Below, piece by piece: positions 1-8,829 of a stretch of DNA of 16,578 nucleotides. Both the position numbers and the translations under genes were made by a program. Below the pieces are notes generated by a model. The model did not search any database and was not told where the DNA came from. It saw only the letters and a list, made by a program, of their open reading frames with translations. This stretch comes from Afipia sp. (GTDB taxonomy: Bacteria > Pseudomonadota > Alphaproteobacteria > Rhizobiales > Xanthobacteraceae). The stretch spans positions 1-16,578 of the forward strand of contig JAGVII010000664.1 of NCBI GenBank assembly GCA_020056155.1, in the 5' to 3' direction. Every line of letters starts with the position of its first letter. Position 1 is the first letter of the stretch.

Positions 1-1
1 C

Positions 2-1606
2 AGCGACCTGCTGACTTTCGGCGAAGTCAACGCGCTGGTGAAGTCCGACGACATCGACCTGTTCCACATCGCCGACCAGCTCGTCTCCGGCAATCTCGAT
101 CATATCGACCAGACCTTCCGGATGCGCCATGCCGACGGGCACTGGATCTGGCTGCGGGTCCGCTGCGAACTCAGCCAGGGCCAGAACGGCGGCGGCAGCC
201 ACCTGATCGGGATCGCGGTGGACATCACCGAACAGAAAAGCCTTGCCGAGCGAACCGTCGAGGCCGACCTGCGGCTGCGCGACGCCATCGAGACCATTCC
301 GGAAGCCTTTGTGCTGTGGGACGCCGAGAACCGGCTGGTGCTCTGCAACTCGCATTTCAAACGCCTGCACAAGCTTCCCGACTCCGCCGTCAAGCAAGGC
401 ACCTCCTACGAAACCGTGATCGAAGTCGGCAGCATGCCGGAAATCCGCACCCGGCTGCCGAATTCACTGGCTCCCGGCGCGCGCACCTTCGAAGCCCAGC
501 TGGAGGACGGCAGCTGGCTCAACATCAGCGAGCGCCGCACCAAGGACGGCGGCTACGTCTCCGTCGGCACCGACATCACCCAGATCAAGCTGCACGAGCA
601 GAAGCTGATCGAAAACGACATGCGCCTCACCGCCAACGTGATCGACCTCAAGCGCTCGCAGGCCGAACTGGAGCGTCAGGCGCAACTGCTCGCCGAACTC
701 GCGCAGAAATACGCCGATGAGAAAACCCGCGCCGAGGAAGCCAACCAGACCAAGTCGAAATTCCTCGCCAACATGAGCCACGAGCTGCGCACCCCGTTGA
801 ACGCCATCATCGGCTTCTCTGAGGTGATGGGCAGCGGGATGTTCGGCGCGCTAGGCTCCGAGAAATATCAGGAGTACTGCCACGACATCATGACCAGCGG
901 AAATTATCTGCTGGACGTCATCAACGACATTCTCGACATGTCGAAGATCGAAGCTGGCCGCATGAAGCTCGATTACGAGCCGCTCGACCTCGCACAAACC
1001 CTTACCGAATCCCTGCGCGTCGTCTCGGGCCGCGCCGAGAACAAGAACCTGACGGTGACTGCGGATATCCGCGGCGCAATCCCGATCGTCGCGGACCGCC
1101 GCGCCATGAAGCAGATCGCGGTGAACCTGCTGTCGAACGCGGTGAAGTTCACACCCGACGGCGGCAAGGTCACGGTCCGCAGCCGGATGCGCAACGGATC
1201 GATCATGCTGACCATCGCCGACAGCGGCATCGGCATTGCACCGCAGTCACTGGCGAAACTCGGACGGCCTTTCGAGCAGGTCGAAAGCCAGCTGACCAAA
1301 AGTTACCACGGTTCCGGTCTGGGGCTCGCCATCGCAAAGTCGCTGGCCAGCCTGCATGGCGGATCGATGAAACTGCGTTCGAGACTTGGCGTCGGCACCA
1401 TCGTCTGCGTGATGCTGCCGTGCGGACACGGCGAACAGGCCGCGCCCGGCATTATTGCCGAGACGTCCCTTCAAGCAGCTTCAGGAAAACCTCGCGCACG
1501 TCGTTCTGGGTCTCTCGCACGCGCGCCTCAAGCGACGAGAAATCCGGCGCGTCGCCAGCCCGCGTCAGCACCCGCAGCAGATCCTCCCCAGCTGTTTCCG
1601 GTTTGA
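2..1606 (+). CDS. PAS-domain sensor histidine kinase, PleC/DivJ-like (5' end outside window)
   Basis: The frame is open to the window edge and already codes for PAS-like sequence before the first possible GTG start at 38, so the gene is 5'-truncated. Numbering from the codon at 38: end of a PAS fold (to about 65, closing IGIAVDITEQKSLAE), a second PAS (about 82-185, with FVLWDAENRLVLCN), a likely coiled coil (about 187-240), and a HisKA domain with the phospho-accepting His248 in NMSHELRTPLNAIIGFSEVM. The HATPase has an N-box around Asn367, a D395-G-I-G motif and a GSGLGL box at 425-430. The GFSEVM...INDILDMSKIEAG signature is that of the PleC/DivJ kinases that act on single-domain regulators such as DivK; the partner here is an inference. 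No transmembrane segment is visible in the part present. The kinase fold ends near residue 462; the last ~51 residues, rich in Arg, Ala and Pro, are read antisense to the 3' end of glnE. Confidence 0.9.
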   Translation, partial: SDLLTFGEVNALVKSDDIDLFHIADQLVSGNLDHIDQTFRMRHADGHWIWLRVRCELSQGQNGGGSHLIGIAVDITEQKSLAERTVEADLRLRDAIETIPEAFVLWDAENRLVLCNSHFKRLHKLPDSAVKQGTSYETVIEVGSMPEIRTRLPNSLAPGARTFEAQLEDGSWLNISERRTKDGGYVSVGTDITQIKLHEQKLIENDMRLTANVIDLKRSQAELERQAQLLAELAQKYADEKTRAEEANQTKSKFLANMSHELRTPLNAIIGFSEVMGSGMFGALGSEKYQEYCHDIMTSGNYLLDVINDILDMSKIEAGRMKLDYEPLDLAQTLTESLRVVSGRAENKNLTVTADIRGAIPIVADRRAMKQIAVNLLSNAVKFTPDGGKVTVRSRMRNGSIMLTIADSGIGIAPQSLAKLGRPFEQVESQLTKSYHGSGLGLAIAKSLASLHGGSMKLRSRLGVGTIVCVMLPCGHGEQAAPGIIAETSLQAASGKPRARRSGSLARAPQATRNPARRQPASAPAADPPQLFPV

Positions 1607-4424
1607 ATTTCTCCGTCACGCACAGACGGATGATCTGGGTCAGATCGTGATAGAGCCGTGACGCCGCACGCAGGATGTCGGCATCCGACTGCGACAGAAC
1701 GCCAAGCCGCGCCGCATTATCCAGCACCTGCACCGTGCCGACATCGAGAATGCCCGGCTTGTCTGTCGCGTGGATCAATTGCAGATACTGCGCGATGAAC
1801 TCGATATCGACCATGCCGCCGGCGGCATTCTTCAGGTCCCAGATATCGCTCTCGCCCTTTTCCTCGGCGATGGCGCGGCGCATTTCCAGAACGTCGCTGG
1901 CGATGATGCCAGTCTCTCGTTTCCTGGTCAGCACGTCGCGAATGACCGCCTCGATCTTGGCCGTGAACTGAGGCGATGCGGAAATAACGCGGGCGCGCGT
2001 CAGCGCCATGTGCTCCCAAGTCCAGGCTTCGTGCTCCTGATACTCGGAGAAGGAATCGATCCGCGATGCCAGCGGCCCGGCACGCCCCGATGGGCGCAGC
2101 CGCATATCGACCTCGTACAGCACGCCGTAATTGGTGCGTGTCGTGAAGGCGCTGATCAGGCGCTGCGTCAGCCGCGCAAAATACTGCGAACCGTGCAGCG
2201 GCCGTGCGCCGTCCGAGTCCGGCGCGTCATGATCGAAGTCATAGATCAGGATAAGGTCGAGATCGGATGACGCCGTCATTTCGCGGCTGCCGAGCTTGCC
2301 CATCGCCACGATGGCGGTTTCCTGATCCTTGATCCGCCCGTGCTGCTCGGCGAACTGATCCATCACCAGGCCGTGCACGGTGTGCGCAATGCCTTCCGCC
2401 ACATCGGCGAAGGCAACGCTCGCATGCTGCGCCGACACGGTGCCGGAGAGAATGCGGGTGCCGATCAGGAACAGGCTCTCCTGTCCGAACAGCCGCAGCC
2501 GATCCAGAAACTCCTCGTAGGAATTCGCATCGGAGAGCGTCGCCGCAAGCCGCGCCGACAGTTCGTCCTGATCCGGCATCGCGCCGAAGAAGCGCGGATC
2601 GATCAGGCCGTCCATGATCTGCGGCTGCCGCGCCAGCATGTCGCTCAGGCGCGGCGCGGCGCCGAGCACGAGCGCGACCAGCGCCACCAGATCCTTGTTC
2701 TGGCTCAGCAGTGAAATCAGGCGCCCGCCCCGCTGCAACGCCTGAAGGAAGCGGTCGAACGCCATCACCGCATCGTCCGGTTCCTCGGCCCGGGACAGTC
2801 CGCGCATCAGGTCCGGCACGAATTCGTTGAAGGCCTGCCGGGTCGCATCCACACGGAACACGCGATAGTCCCCGCTCAGCCAGCGCTGGACGGTTTCCGC
2901 CACCATCTTCGGTTTCTTGAAGCCCAGCGTGAGAAGATACTCGAGCAGCCGCTTGTCGTCCGCGCCCGCGCCGTAATTCACGTCCGGCAGTTTCTCGGTG
3001 CCGCCCGGATCGCCCTCGAACAGCCGGCTGTAGTGGCTTTGCACGCAGTTGAGATGCGCCAGCAGATCCCTGGCAAACGAAGCGCGGTCGTCATATCCAA
3101 AAAACCGCGCGAAGCGCTCGACCGCTTCGGCCTCGGCCGGCAAGGTATGCGTCTGCTCGTCGGCCACCATCTGCAGGCGATGCTCGACCCGGCGCAGGAA
3201 ATCGTAAGCCAGCGTCAGTTCGTCGCGCGCCTCGAATGTGATCCAGTTGCTGCTCGCCAGAATGTTGAGCGCCTCCAACGTCGGGCGCACGCGCAGTTCC
3301 GGATGCCGCCCGCCCGCGATCAGTTGCTGGGTCTGGGCGAAAAACTCAATCTCGCGGATGCCGCCACGGCCGACCTTGACGTTGTGGCCTTCGACGGAAA
3401 TCTCGTTCTGGCCACGGAACGTCTGCATCTGCCGCTTCATGTCGTGGACATCGGCGAGGGCTGCAAAATCAAGATGCTTGCGCCAGACGAACGGTGCGAT
3501 CTCCGCCAGCAGCGCGTCGCCGGCCTTCAGGTCGCCGGCACAGGGCAACGCCTTGATCATCGCCGCGCGTTCCCAGGTGCGGCCTTCGCGCTCGTAATAG
3601 TGCAGCGCCGCCGCGATGGAGATCGCCACGGGCGTCGATGCGGGATCGGGCCGCAACCGGAGATCGACACGGAACACGTATCCGTCGGCGGTGCGCGATT
3701 GCAGCAGCCGCGACAGCCCCTGCGCGACCTTGACGAAGAACGGCGACGGCTCGATGCCTTCGGCCAGCGTTGGCGCCTCCAGTTCGTAGAACACGATCAG
3801 ATCGATGTCGCTGGAGTAGTTCAGTTCACCCGCGCCCATCTTGCCCATGGCAAGCACGACGAGGCCGCTGCCGATTTCGGGATGCTCGGCGTCGGGCGGC
3901 AACAGCCGTCCGCGCGCGGCTTCCTGCTTGAGCAGGAAACGAATGGCGCATTGAACGGAGGTCACGGCGATGTCGGTCAGCGCCCGCGTCACCCGCATTA
4001 CCGGCCAGACGCCGCCGATATCGCACAGCGCGATCAGCAGCGCCGCCTCGGATTTCATCTTGCGCAGCGCCGTCATCACCTCCGCTTCGCCCGGCGCGGC
4101 GGCGGCCTCGGCCACCGCCTTGCCGATCAGCGCGTCGAGATGATCGTCGGGATCGGATTGCAACAGGCGCACGACGCGGCCCGCGTCCGCGCGCATCAGG
4201 TCGAACAGATAGGGCGACGCTTCCGCGATGCCCTCAAGAATCGCTTTGGCTTGCGGGAAAGAGCCGGATATCGCCTTGAGCGCCGTCGCGGCGTCGGGCG
4301 AGATATCGCCCAGCCAGTCCGCAAGCCGCCGTTCGGCATCTTCAGGCGCGAACAGTTTCGGTCCGGCCACGAAACGGGCCGCCAGGGTGGGTCGGTCCGC
4401 ACCGCCCATCTCAGGTGAACTCAT
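1452..4424 (-). CDS. glnE: Bifunctional glutamine synthetase adenylyltransferase / adenylyl-removing enzyme
   Basis: GlnE adds AMP to glutamine synthetase when nitrogen is plentiful and removes it when nitrogen is short, under control of PII proteins; it is cytoplasmic. The product is 990 aa, normal for the family. Both nucleotidyltransferase domains are visible: the N-terminal (deadenylylating) one with GKMG at 194-197 and the metal-binding D206-x-D208 (SSDIDLI), and the C-terminal (adenylylating) one with GKLG at 709-712 and D721-x-D723 (SSDLDLILIYD). Each is followed by the expected helical PII-uridylyltransferase-like region (for example GRGGIREIEFF at 352-362). The ATG overlaps the stop of the upstream sensor kinase in an ATGA arrangement, so translation is probably coupled. 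The 3' end converges on and overlaps the + strand histidine kinase by 155 bp. Both active sites appear intact. Confidence 0.97.
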   Translation of the reverse strand: MSSPEMGGADRPTLAARFVAGPKLFAPEDAERRLADWLGDISPDAATALKAISGSFPQAKAILEGIAEASPYLFDLMRADAGRVVRLLQSDPDDHLDALIGKAVAEAAAAPGEAEVMTALRKMKSEAALLIALCDIGGVWPVMRVTRALTDIAVTSVQCAIRFLLKQEAARGRLLPPDAEHPEIGSGLVVLAMGKMGAGELNYSSDIDLIVFYELEAPTLAEGIEPSPFFVKVAQGLSRLLQSRTADGYVFRVDLRLRPDPASTPVAISIAAALHYYEREGRTWERAAMIKALPCAGDLKAGDALLAEIAPFVWRKHLDFAALADVHDMKRQMQTFRGQNEISVEGHNVKVGRGGIREIEFFAQTQQLIAGGRHPELRVRPTLEALNILASSNWITFEARDELTLAYDFLRRVEHRLQMVADEQTHTLPAEAEAVERFARFFGYDDRASFARDLLAHLNCVQSHYSRLFEGDPGGTEKLPDVNYGAGADDKRLLEYLLTLGFKKPKMVAETVQRWLSGDYRVFRVDATRQAFNEFVPDLMRGLSRAEEPDDAVMAFDRFLQALQRGGRLISLLSQNKDLVALVALVLGAAPRLSDMLARQPQIMDGLIDPRFFGAMPDQDELSARLAATLSDANSYEEFLDRLRLFGQESLFLIGTRILSGTVSAQHASVAFADVAEGIAHTVHGLVMDQFAEQHGRIKDQETAIVAMGKLGSREMTASSDLDLILIYDFDHDAPDSDGARPLHGSQYFARLTQRLISAFTTRTNYGVLYEVDMRLRPSGRAGPLASRIDSFSEYQEHEAWTWEHMALTRARVISASPQFTAKIEAVIRDVLTRKRETGIIASDVLEMRRAIAEEKGESDIWDLKNAAGGMVDIEFIAQYLQLIHATDKPGILDVGTVQVLDNAARLGVLSQSDADILRAASRLYHDLTQIIRLCVTEKFKPETAGEDLLRVLTRAGDAPDFSSLEARVRETQNDVREVFLKLLEGTSRQ

Positions 4425-5863
4425 ACTGACTTCTGTTCCACGCCCCGGCTCGGGATCACAAGCGTCACGCGCAGCCCCGGCTGGCTGTCCGCGAGTCGCA
4501 AGTTGCCACCATGCAACGTTGCGACAGCCGATGCCAGACTCAAACCGAGCCCCGATCCGGGCTGGGTGCGGCTGGCCTCCAGCCGGACAAACCGCTCGAC
4601 CGCGCGGTGGCGGTCGGCCTCCGGGATACCGGGCCCGTGATCCGTGACGCTGAGAAGAACGTTGTCGCCGTCCCGCCGCGCTTCAATCAGGATATCCGGG
4701 AATTTGGCGGCGGAACTTGGCGGGAGAGGATTGTTCCCCCCGGACGCAGCAACCGGCTGGCCGTATTTAATGGCATTCTCGACAAGATTGGCCAGCGCCT
4801 GGCTGATCAACTCGCGGTTGCCGTGAATGGTCGCGGCATCGGCTGCGACCTCGAGGGTCAGGCCCTTGTCTTCGGCGAGCGGCTCGTAGAGTTCATGGAT
4901 TCCGTGGGCGACTTCGGCTGCGTCAAAGTCGGTCATGTTGTCGCGGGCCTGACCGGATTCGGCGCGCGCGATCATCAGCAGCGCATTGAAGGTGCGGATC
5001 AGGCTGTCGGACTCATCAATGGTCCGCTCCAGCGCCGCGCGATATTCACCCTCGTTGCCGGCCTTCGCCAGCGCGTCCTCGGCGCGATTGCGCAGTCTTG
5101 TCAGCGGTGTCTTCAGATCGTGAGCGATGTTGTCGGACACTTCCTTGAGACCGGCCATCAGCGCCTCGATGCGCTCCAGCATGACGTTGAGATTTTCCGC
5201 GAGCCGGTCGATCTCGTCGCCGCTCCGCCCGACCGGCAATCGCTCGGACAGGTCGCCCGCCATGATCCGCTGCGTGGTGCCGGTCATGGCGTCGATCCGG
5301 CGCAGCACGCGCCGCGCGACGAACACGCCGCCGCCAAGGCCGAGCACGACCACGATCAGGACCGACCATTGCGCCGCCTTGGCGACGATGGCGAACAGCC
5401 GCCGCCGCTCCTCAAGATCGCGTCCCACCAGAATCCGGAAACCACCGGAGAGCCGCGATACCTTCACCAGCGCGTAGTGACTCTTGGTGTCGCTTTCTTC
5501 TTCGAGCCGCTTGTAAAAGGTCTCGGCCCAGCCGGGATGGTCCATCACGCCGGGCTCGAGTGAGGACACGTTACCGGCGACGCCCTGCCCTTGCGGCGTG
5601 GTCACGAGATACAGATTGGCGCCCGGACGCAGCGCACGGCCCTCGATCGCGGCGACGAGTCCGCGCAGCCCGCCTCGCGTATACTGCTCGGTCAGTTCAC
5701 CCAGTTCGGAATTGACGGTGTCGGTGATCTGCTCGGTAATCATGCGCCGCGTATTCCAGGCGAAGTAGCCCAGCAGCGACGCCGCAAACAGCGCGAACAG
5801 AAACAGATAGACCAGCGTCAGCCGAAACGCCGTGGTTCGTATCAGTTTACCGAATGCCGTCAC
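4421..5863 (-). CDS. Two-component sensor histidine kinase with HAMP domain
   Basis: An inner-membrane sensor kinase of 480 aa. It has a first transmembrane helix at about 12-35, a periplasmic loop of about 130 residues, and a second helix at about 166-184 (SVLIVVVLGLGGGVFVARR). A HAMP domain follows (about 185-237), then HisKA with His248 in NIAHDLKTPLTRLRNR. The HATPase has an N-box (NLVENAIKYG), a DHGPGIP motif and a GSGLGLSLA motif. A Gly/Pro/Ser-rich insert lies just after the N-box. Translation starts at GTG inside the 3' end of the response regulator gene (17-bp overlap) and stops in ATGA overlap with glnE, so regulator, kinase and glnE are one translational unit. The signal is unknown; proximity to degP suggests envelope or redox stress, an inference from context only. 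Confidence 0.93.
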   Translation of the reverse strand: MTAFGKLIRTTAFRLTLVYLFLFALFAASLLGYFAWNTRRMITEQITDTVNSELGELTEQYTRGGLRGLVAAIEGRALRPGANLYLVTTPQGQGVAGNVSSLEPGVMDHPGWAETFYKRLEEESDTKSHYALVKVSRLSGGFRILVGRDLEERRRLFAIVAKAAQWSVLIVVVLGLGGGVFVARRVLRRIDAMTGTTQRIMAGDLSERLPVGRSGDEIDRLAENLNVMLERIEALMAGLKEVSDNIAHDLKTPLTRLRNRAEDALAKAGNEGEYRAALERTIDESDSLIRTFNALLMIARAESGQARDNMTDFDAAEVAHGIHELYEPLAEDKGLTLEVAADAATIHGNRELISQALANLVENAIKYGQPVAASGGNNPLPPSSAAKFPDILIEARRDGDNVLLSVTDHGPGIPEADRHRAVERFVRLEASRTQPGSGLGLSLASAVATLHGGNLRLADSQPGLRVTLVIPSRGVEQKSV

Positions 5864-6527
5864 GGATCATGTATCCGGCACCGCGAATGGTGTGCAGCAG
5901 CGGCTTGTCCTGCCCCTTGTCAATCTTCGAGCGCAGCCGCGAGATATGAACATCGATCACGTTGGTCTGCGGATCGAAATGATAGTCCCACACGTTTTCG
6001 AGCAACATGGTGCGGGTGACGACCTGTCCGGCGTGTTTCATCAAGTATTCCAGCAGCCGGAATTCACGCGGCTGTAACGTTATCTCGGTCGCACCGCGCG
6101 TCACGCGATGCGACAGACGGTCAAGCTCGAGGTCGCCGACACGATAAGTGGTCTCCTCGGACGGGCCGCCATGACGGCGCGACAGAACTTCGACACGCGC
6201 CAGCAGCTCCGCAAAGGAATAAGGCTTGGGCAGGTAATCGTCGCCACCGGCACGCAGGCCCTTGATGCGGTCATCGACCTGGCCCAGCGCGGACAGGATC
6301 AACGCGGGCGTATGGTTGCCCTTGGCACGCAGGGTAACGATGATGGACAGCCCGTCCCGCTTGGGCAGCATGCGGTCGATCACCAGCACGTCGTACTCGC
6401 CGGACTCGGCGAGCGCGAGCCCCTCCTCGCCATCGCTTGCATGGTCCGCAACATGGCCGACCTCGCGAAACGCCTTCACGAGATAGTCCGCCGACTCGCG
6501 GTCGTCTTCAACGATGAGCAGTCGCAT
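5847..6527 (-). CDS. OmpR/PhoB-family two-component response regulator
   Basis: The product is 226 aa from the ATG at 6525-6527, which gives the canonical start MRLLIVEDD. The receiver domain (1-115) has the acidic pair Asp8/Asp9, the phospho-acceptor Asp51 (VLVIDRMLP), a Ser79 switch residue and Lys101 (YLPKPYS). A winged-helix DNA-binding domain fills about 128-224 (LQPREFRLLEYL, then VIDVHISRLRSKID and the closing IRGAGYMI). An in-frame ATG 15 codons upstream (6570-6572) would add MVTQSSAAQ...; neither start has a strong Shine-Dalgarno, and the shorter form fits the family. It is the first gene of the regulator-kinase-glnE unit and is separated from degP by the terminator at 6648-6687. It is presumably phosphorylated by the adjacent kinase; its targets cannot be read here. 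Confidence 0.94.
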   Translation of the reverse strand: MRLLIVEDDRESADYLVKAFREVGHVADHASDGEEGLALAESGEYDVLVIDRMLPKRDGLSIIVTLRAKGNHTPALILSALGQVDDRIKGLRAGGDDYLPKPYSFAELLARVEVLSRRHGGPSEETTYRVGDLELDRLSHRVTRGATEITLQPREFRLLEYLMKHAGQVVTRTMLLENVWDYHFDPQTNVIDVHISRLRSKIDKGQDKPLLHTIRGAGYMIRDGIR

Positions 6528-6647
6528 CTGTGATTCGGTCTGGATTTGAGCAGCGGAACTTTGTGTCACCATGGCGCGATGATCGTCCTCATGCAAGGCA
6601 GCGAATGACGTGCCTGCGATCGCCAGCCCCGGTGGTCCGATTACCAG

Positions 6648-6687
6648 CAAGAAAACGGGCGGCGAAGCTGGGGGACTTCGCCGCCCG
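6648..6687 (-). terminator. Intrinsic terminator after degP
   Basis: A perfect 12-bp stem, CGGGCGGCGAAG (6656-6667) against CTTCGCCGCCCG (6676-6687), encloses an 8-nt loop. Read on the - strand the stem is followed at once by TTTTCTTG (6655 down to 6648), the classical rho-independent layout. It should end degP transcripts about 220 nt after the stop codon and insulate the downstream regulator-kinase-glnE unit. There is no T-tract on the + side. Confidence 0.9.
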
Positions 6688-6719
6688 CACTGCACGACCG
6701 ACTGGAGTGCGATCGCGCC

Positions 6720-6754
6720 GCTTTCGACGGAGGGGGGCGTTTTCCATCGAAAGC
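6720..6754. repeat. Inverted repeat GCTTTCGA-N19-TCGAAAGC in the degP 3' region
   Basis: Perfect 8-bp arms (6720-6727 and 6747-6754) flank a 19-nt spacer with a run of Gs. The - strand text running out of it (ATGCTGAAATGCTTTCGATGG) looks like an interspersed intergenic repeat I associate with Bradyrhizobiaceae, but I could not verify other copies. It is inside the presumed degP 3' untranslated region. Confidence 0.45.
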
Positions 6755-6880
6755 ATTTCAGCATGATGCCAAAGGGCCGCATCACGCCTGAGCCTGAGTT
6801 CAAGGGACGGGCTTGTGGCCCGCCCCCGGGAAGGAGCCGTCGGCGGGGGCTACTTTGCCGGCGACAACTCCCCATCTCGT

Positions 6881-6898
6881 CCTCGCCTCGCGGCGAGG
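6881..6898 (-). other. GC-rich hairpin directly after the degP stop
   Basis: CCTCGCC (6881-6887) and GGCGAGG (6892-6898) form a 7-bp stem with a 4-nt loop, 12 nt beyond the degP stop codon. No T-tract follows on the - strand, so on its own it is a weak terminator; it could instead protect the mRNA 3' end or pause polymerase ahead of the stronger terminator. Confidence 0.5.
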
Positions 6899-6909
6899 GT
6901 CAACTTTGA

Positions 6910-8496
6910 TCAGCCCTTGGCGACCGGCATCGCGATGAAGCGCGACGAGTCTCCGGACTTCACGCGAACCAGAACGCTGTTCTTGTTCTCGTTGCGCGCT
7001 GTAGTGATCGCGTCGCGAACCTCTGTCGGATTCGAAACCAGCTTGCCGGCGACTTCGAGGATGACATCGCCTTCCTTGAAGCCGCGCTCCGCCGACGGGC
7101 TGTTCGGATCGACGTCGGTCACGACCACGCCGTCCTTGCCCGCGCCGGCAACGCTGTTGGCCGGAGCCAGCGTCAGGCCGAGATTCGGCACCGTCACGTT
7201 GCCGCGACCCTTGCCGCGATCGTTTTTGTCAGTGTCGGCCTTCGCAGTCTTGGCGTCCGGCAACTCGCCGAGCGTCATGCTGAGGATCTTGTCCTGGCCC
7301 TTGTGAATCACGACCAGCTTGACGGTCTGACCGGGAGCCATGCCGCCGATCGTGCGGGCGAGTTCGCGCGCATCCTTCACCGGCTGATCGTTGACGCGCG
7401 TGATCACGTCACCGGATTCGATACCGGCCTTGGCGGCGGGGCCGTTGGGCTGAGGCTCGGCGACCAGTGCGCCTTCGGTTTTCTTCAGGCCAAGGCTGTC
7501 GGCGATCTCAGGCGTCACCTGCTGAATCTGGACACCGATCCAGCCACGGCTGACCGAGCCCTTGTCTTTCAACTGCTCGACGACGCTTTTCACGGTCGAT
7601 GCCGGGATCGCGAAGGCAATGCCGACGCTGCCGCCCGACGGCGAGTAGATCGCCGTGTTCACACCAACCACATCGCCTTCGGTGTTAAAGGTCGGTCCAC
7701 CCGAGTTGCCCTTGTTCACGGGTGCGTCGATCTGGATGAAGTCATCATAAGGACCGTTGCCGATGTCGCGGCCGCGTGCGGAGACGATGCCGGCGGTGAC
7801 AGTACCGCCGAGGCCGAACGGATTGCCGACCGCAAGCACCCAGTCGCCGATGCGCGGCTGACCGTCGGACAACTTGGCGAACGGGATATTGGTGACGCCA
7901 TCGACCTTGATGAGCGCGAGATCGGTGCGCGGATCGGTGCCGATCACCTTGGCTGTGTGAGTCTTGCCATCGTCAGTGGTGACTTCGACCTTGTCGGCGC
8001 CGTCGACCACGTGATTGTTGGTCACGGCAAAGCCGTCAGCCGAGATGAAGAAACCCGAACCCTGTCCGGTCGTGTGACCGCGGCCGCGCGGACCGCGTCC
8101 ACCCGGACCACCGGGAAATCCATCAGGTCCACCGAAGCGGCGGAAGAAGCGCTCCATCGGCGAGTTCGGCGGGAATGGCGAATCTTCCCGGTTTGCTTCG
8201 CCTGTGGTCGCCTTCTCGGCGATATTGACGCGCACGGAAATCACCGACGGCTTCACGCGCTCGACGATGTCGGCAAAGCCTATCGGCTGCTGAACCTGAC
8301 GCACTTCCTTGTTGACCTGCGCATGCGCGGTCGTTGTCAGCACATCGAAATTGTTCGGCGGGCTGATGCCGTAAGCAGCGACACCCAGACCTGCGACTAC
8401 CGACGCCATCAGCGCGAACTTGCGCGCGGAGAAAATCGAGCGGCGGGGGGCGGTGTAGGATGGGAGTTTGGAAAGATCGGTGGGGCGGTCGGTCAT
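6910..8496 (-). CDS. degP: Periplasmic serine endoprotease DegP/HtrA (Do family)
   Basis: This is a 528-aa HtrA-type protease and chaperone that clears damaged envelope proteins in the periplasm. The start is the ATG at 8494-8496 (MTDRPTDLSK), preceded by GGAGA (8503-8507); the open frame extends 27 codons further but that part is not family-like. A cytoplasmic leader of about 25 residues containing an RR pair precedes a hydrophobic segment (about 27-44) and a likely cleavage after AHA58-59. The catalytic triad is His162 (TNNHVVDGA), Asp192 (RTDLALIKV) and Ser265 (NKGNSGGPTF), all intact. Two PDZ domains follow (about 318-410 and 436-525). A Gly/Pro/Arg-rich stretch (about 118-141) corresponds to the regulatory LA loop. 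Its neighbours downstream are a two-component system; upstream, facing away, is the catabolic cassette. It is probably monocistronic given the terminator at 6648-6687. Confidence 0.96.
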   Translation of the reverse strand: MTDRPTDLSKLPSYTAPRRSIFSARKFALMASVVAGLGVAAYGISPPNNFDVLTTTAHAQVNKEVRQVQQPIGFADIVERVKPSVISVRVNIAEKATTGEANREDSPFPPNSPMERFFRRFGGPDGFPGGPGGRGPRGRGHTTGQGSGFFISADGFAVTNNHVVDGADKVEVTTDDGKTHTAKVIGTDPRTDLALIKVDGVTNIPFAKLSDGQPRIGDWVLAVGNPFGLGGTVTAGIVSARGRDIGNGPYDDFIQIDAPVNKGNSGGPTFNTEGDVVGVNTAIYSPSGGSVGIAFAIPASTVKSVVEQLKDKGSVSRGWIGVQIQQVTPEIADSLGLKKTEGALVAEPQPNGPAAKAGIESGDVITRVNDQPVKDARELARTIGGMAPGQTVKLVVIHKGQDKILSMTLGELPDAKTAKADTDKNDRGKGRGNVTVPNLGLTLAPANSVAGAGKDGVVVTDVDPNSPSAERGFKEGDVILEVAGKLVSNPTEVRDAITTARNENKNSVLVRVKSGDSSRFIAMPVAKG

Positions 8497-8829
8497 GAAC
8501 AGTCTCCAGGAGAACGGCGAAACGGGATGGGAATCTCGCGGTGCATGTCTGCACCTGTGTTCTCGAAGATGGGGCACGTGGCCTTACCGCGCTCTGACGG
8601 GGGAATTAATGTTTTGTAATTTTGAGTGCTCGCTGAACGAACGCATCACGCGCTGAAAAACAGCGTTTCACGCGGCTGCGAATGCAGTTCGGTGTCAATT
8701 TGCGGTGTCAGTTCGCGGCGCCATCGCTCGCGACCCGCGCCGGAGCGGGCCCTTCTCTTTCGTGCCCTCAGAAGATCTCAGCGGAAAATTTGTGCATTCC
8801 CGCTCTTGACGCCCGCCGACTTGCCGGTC

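Larger units (their letters stand above)
6528..6909. other. degP / response regulator intergenic region (382 bp)
   Basis: No convincing gene lies here; short frames across it cross a strong terminator and resemble nothing I know. It holds, read on the - strand, a hairpin just after degP (6881-6898), a longer inverted repeat (6720-6754), the intrinsic terminator (6648-6687), and then about 120 bp that must contain the promoter of the regulator-kinase-glnE unit. I could not identify -35/-10 boxes with confidence. Confidence 0.6.

Noticed and set aside
3033..4418. 461-codon open frame on + opposite glnE
   Set aside because: Shadow of glnE; low-complexity Arg/Gln/Leu composition and no recognisable fold.
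6528..6875. N-terminal extension of the response regulator reaching back to 6875
   Set aside because: It would read through the strong terminator at 6648-6687, and MRLLIVEDD is the standard family start.
7303..8619. 438-codon open frame on + opposite degP
   Set aside because: Antisense to degP, no family resemblance, and it runs into the intergenic region without a ribosome-binding site.
8651..8665. Hairpin CGCTG-AAAAA-CAGCG in the divergent region
   Set aside because: Only a 5-bp stem with no T-tract and no partner copy; it could arise by chance.
8734..8749. CCCGC-N6-GCGGG followed by a T/C-rich run, as a possible + strand terminator
   Set aside because: Five-base-pair stem, interrupted T-run and no + strand gene upstream that would need terminating.
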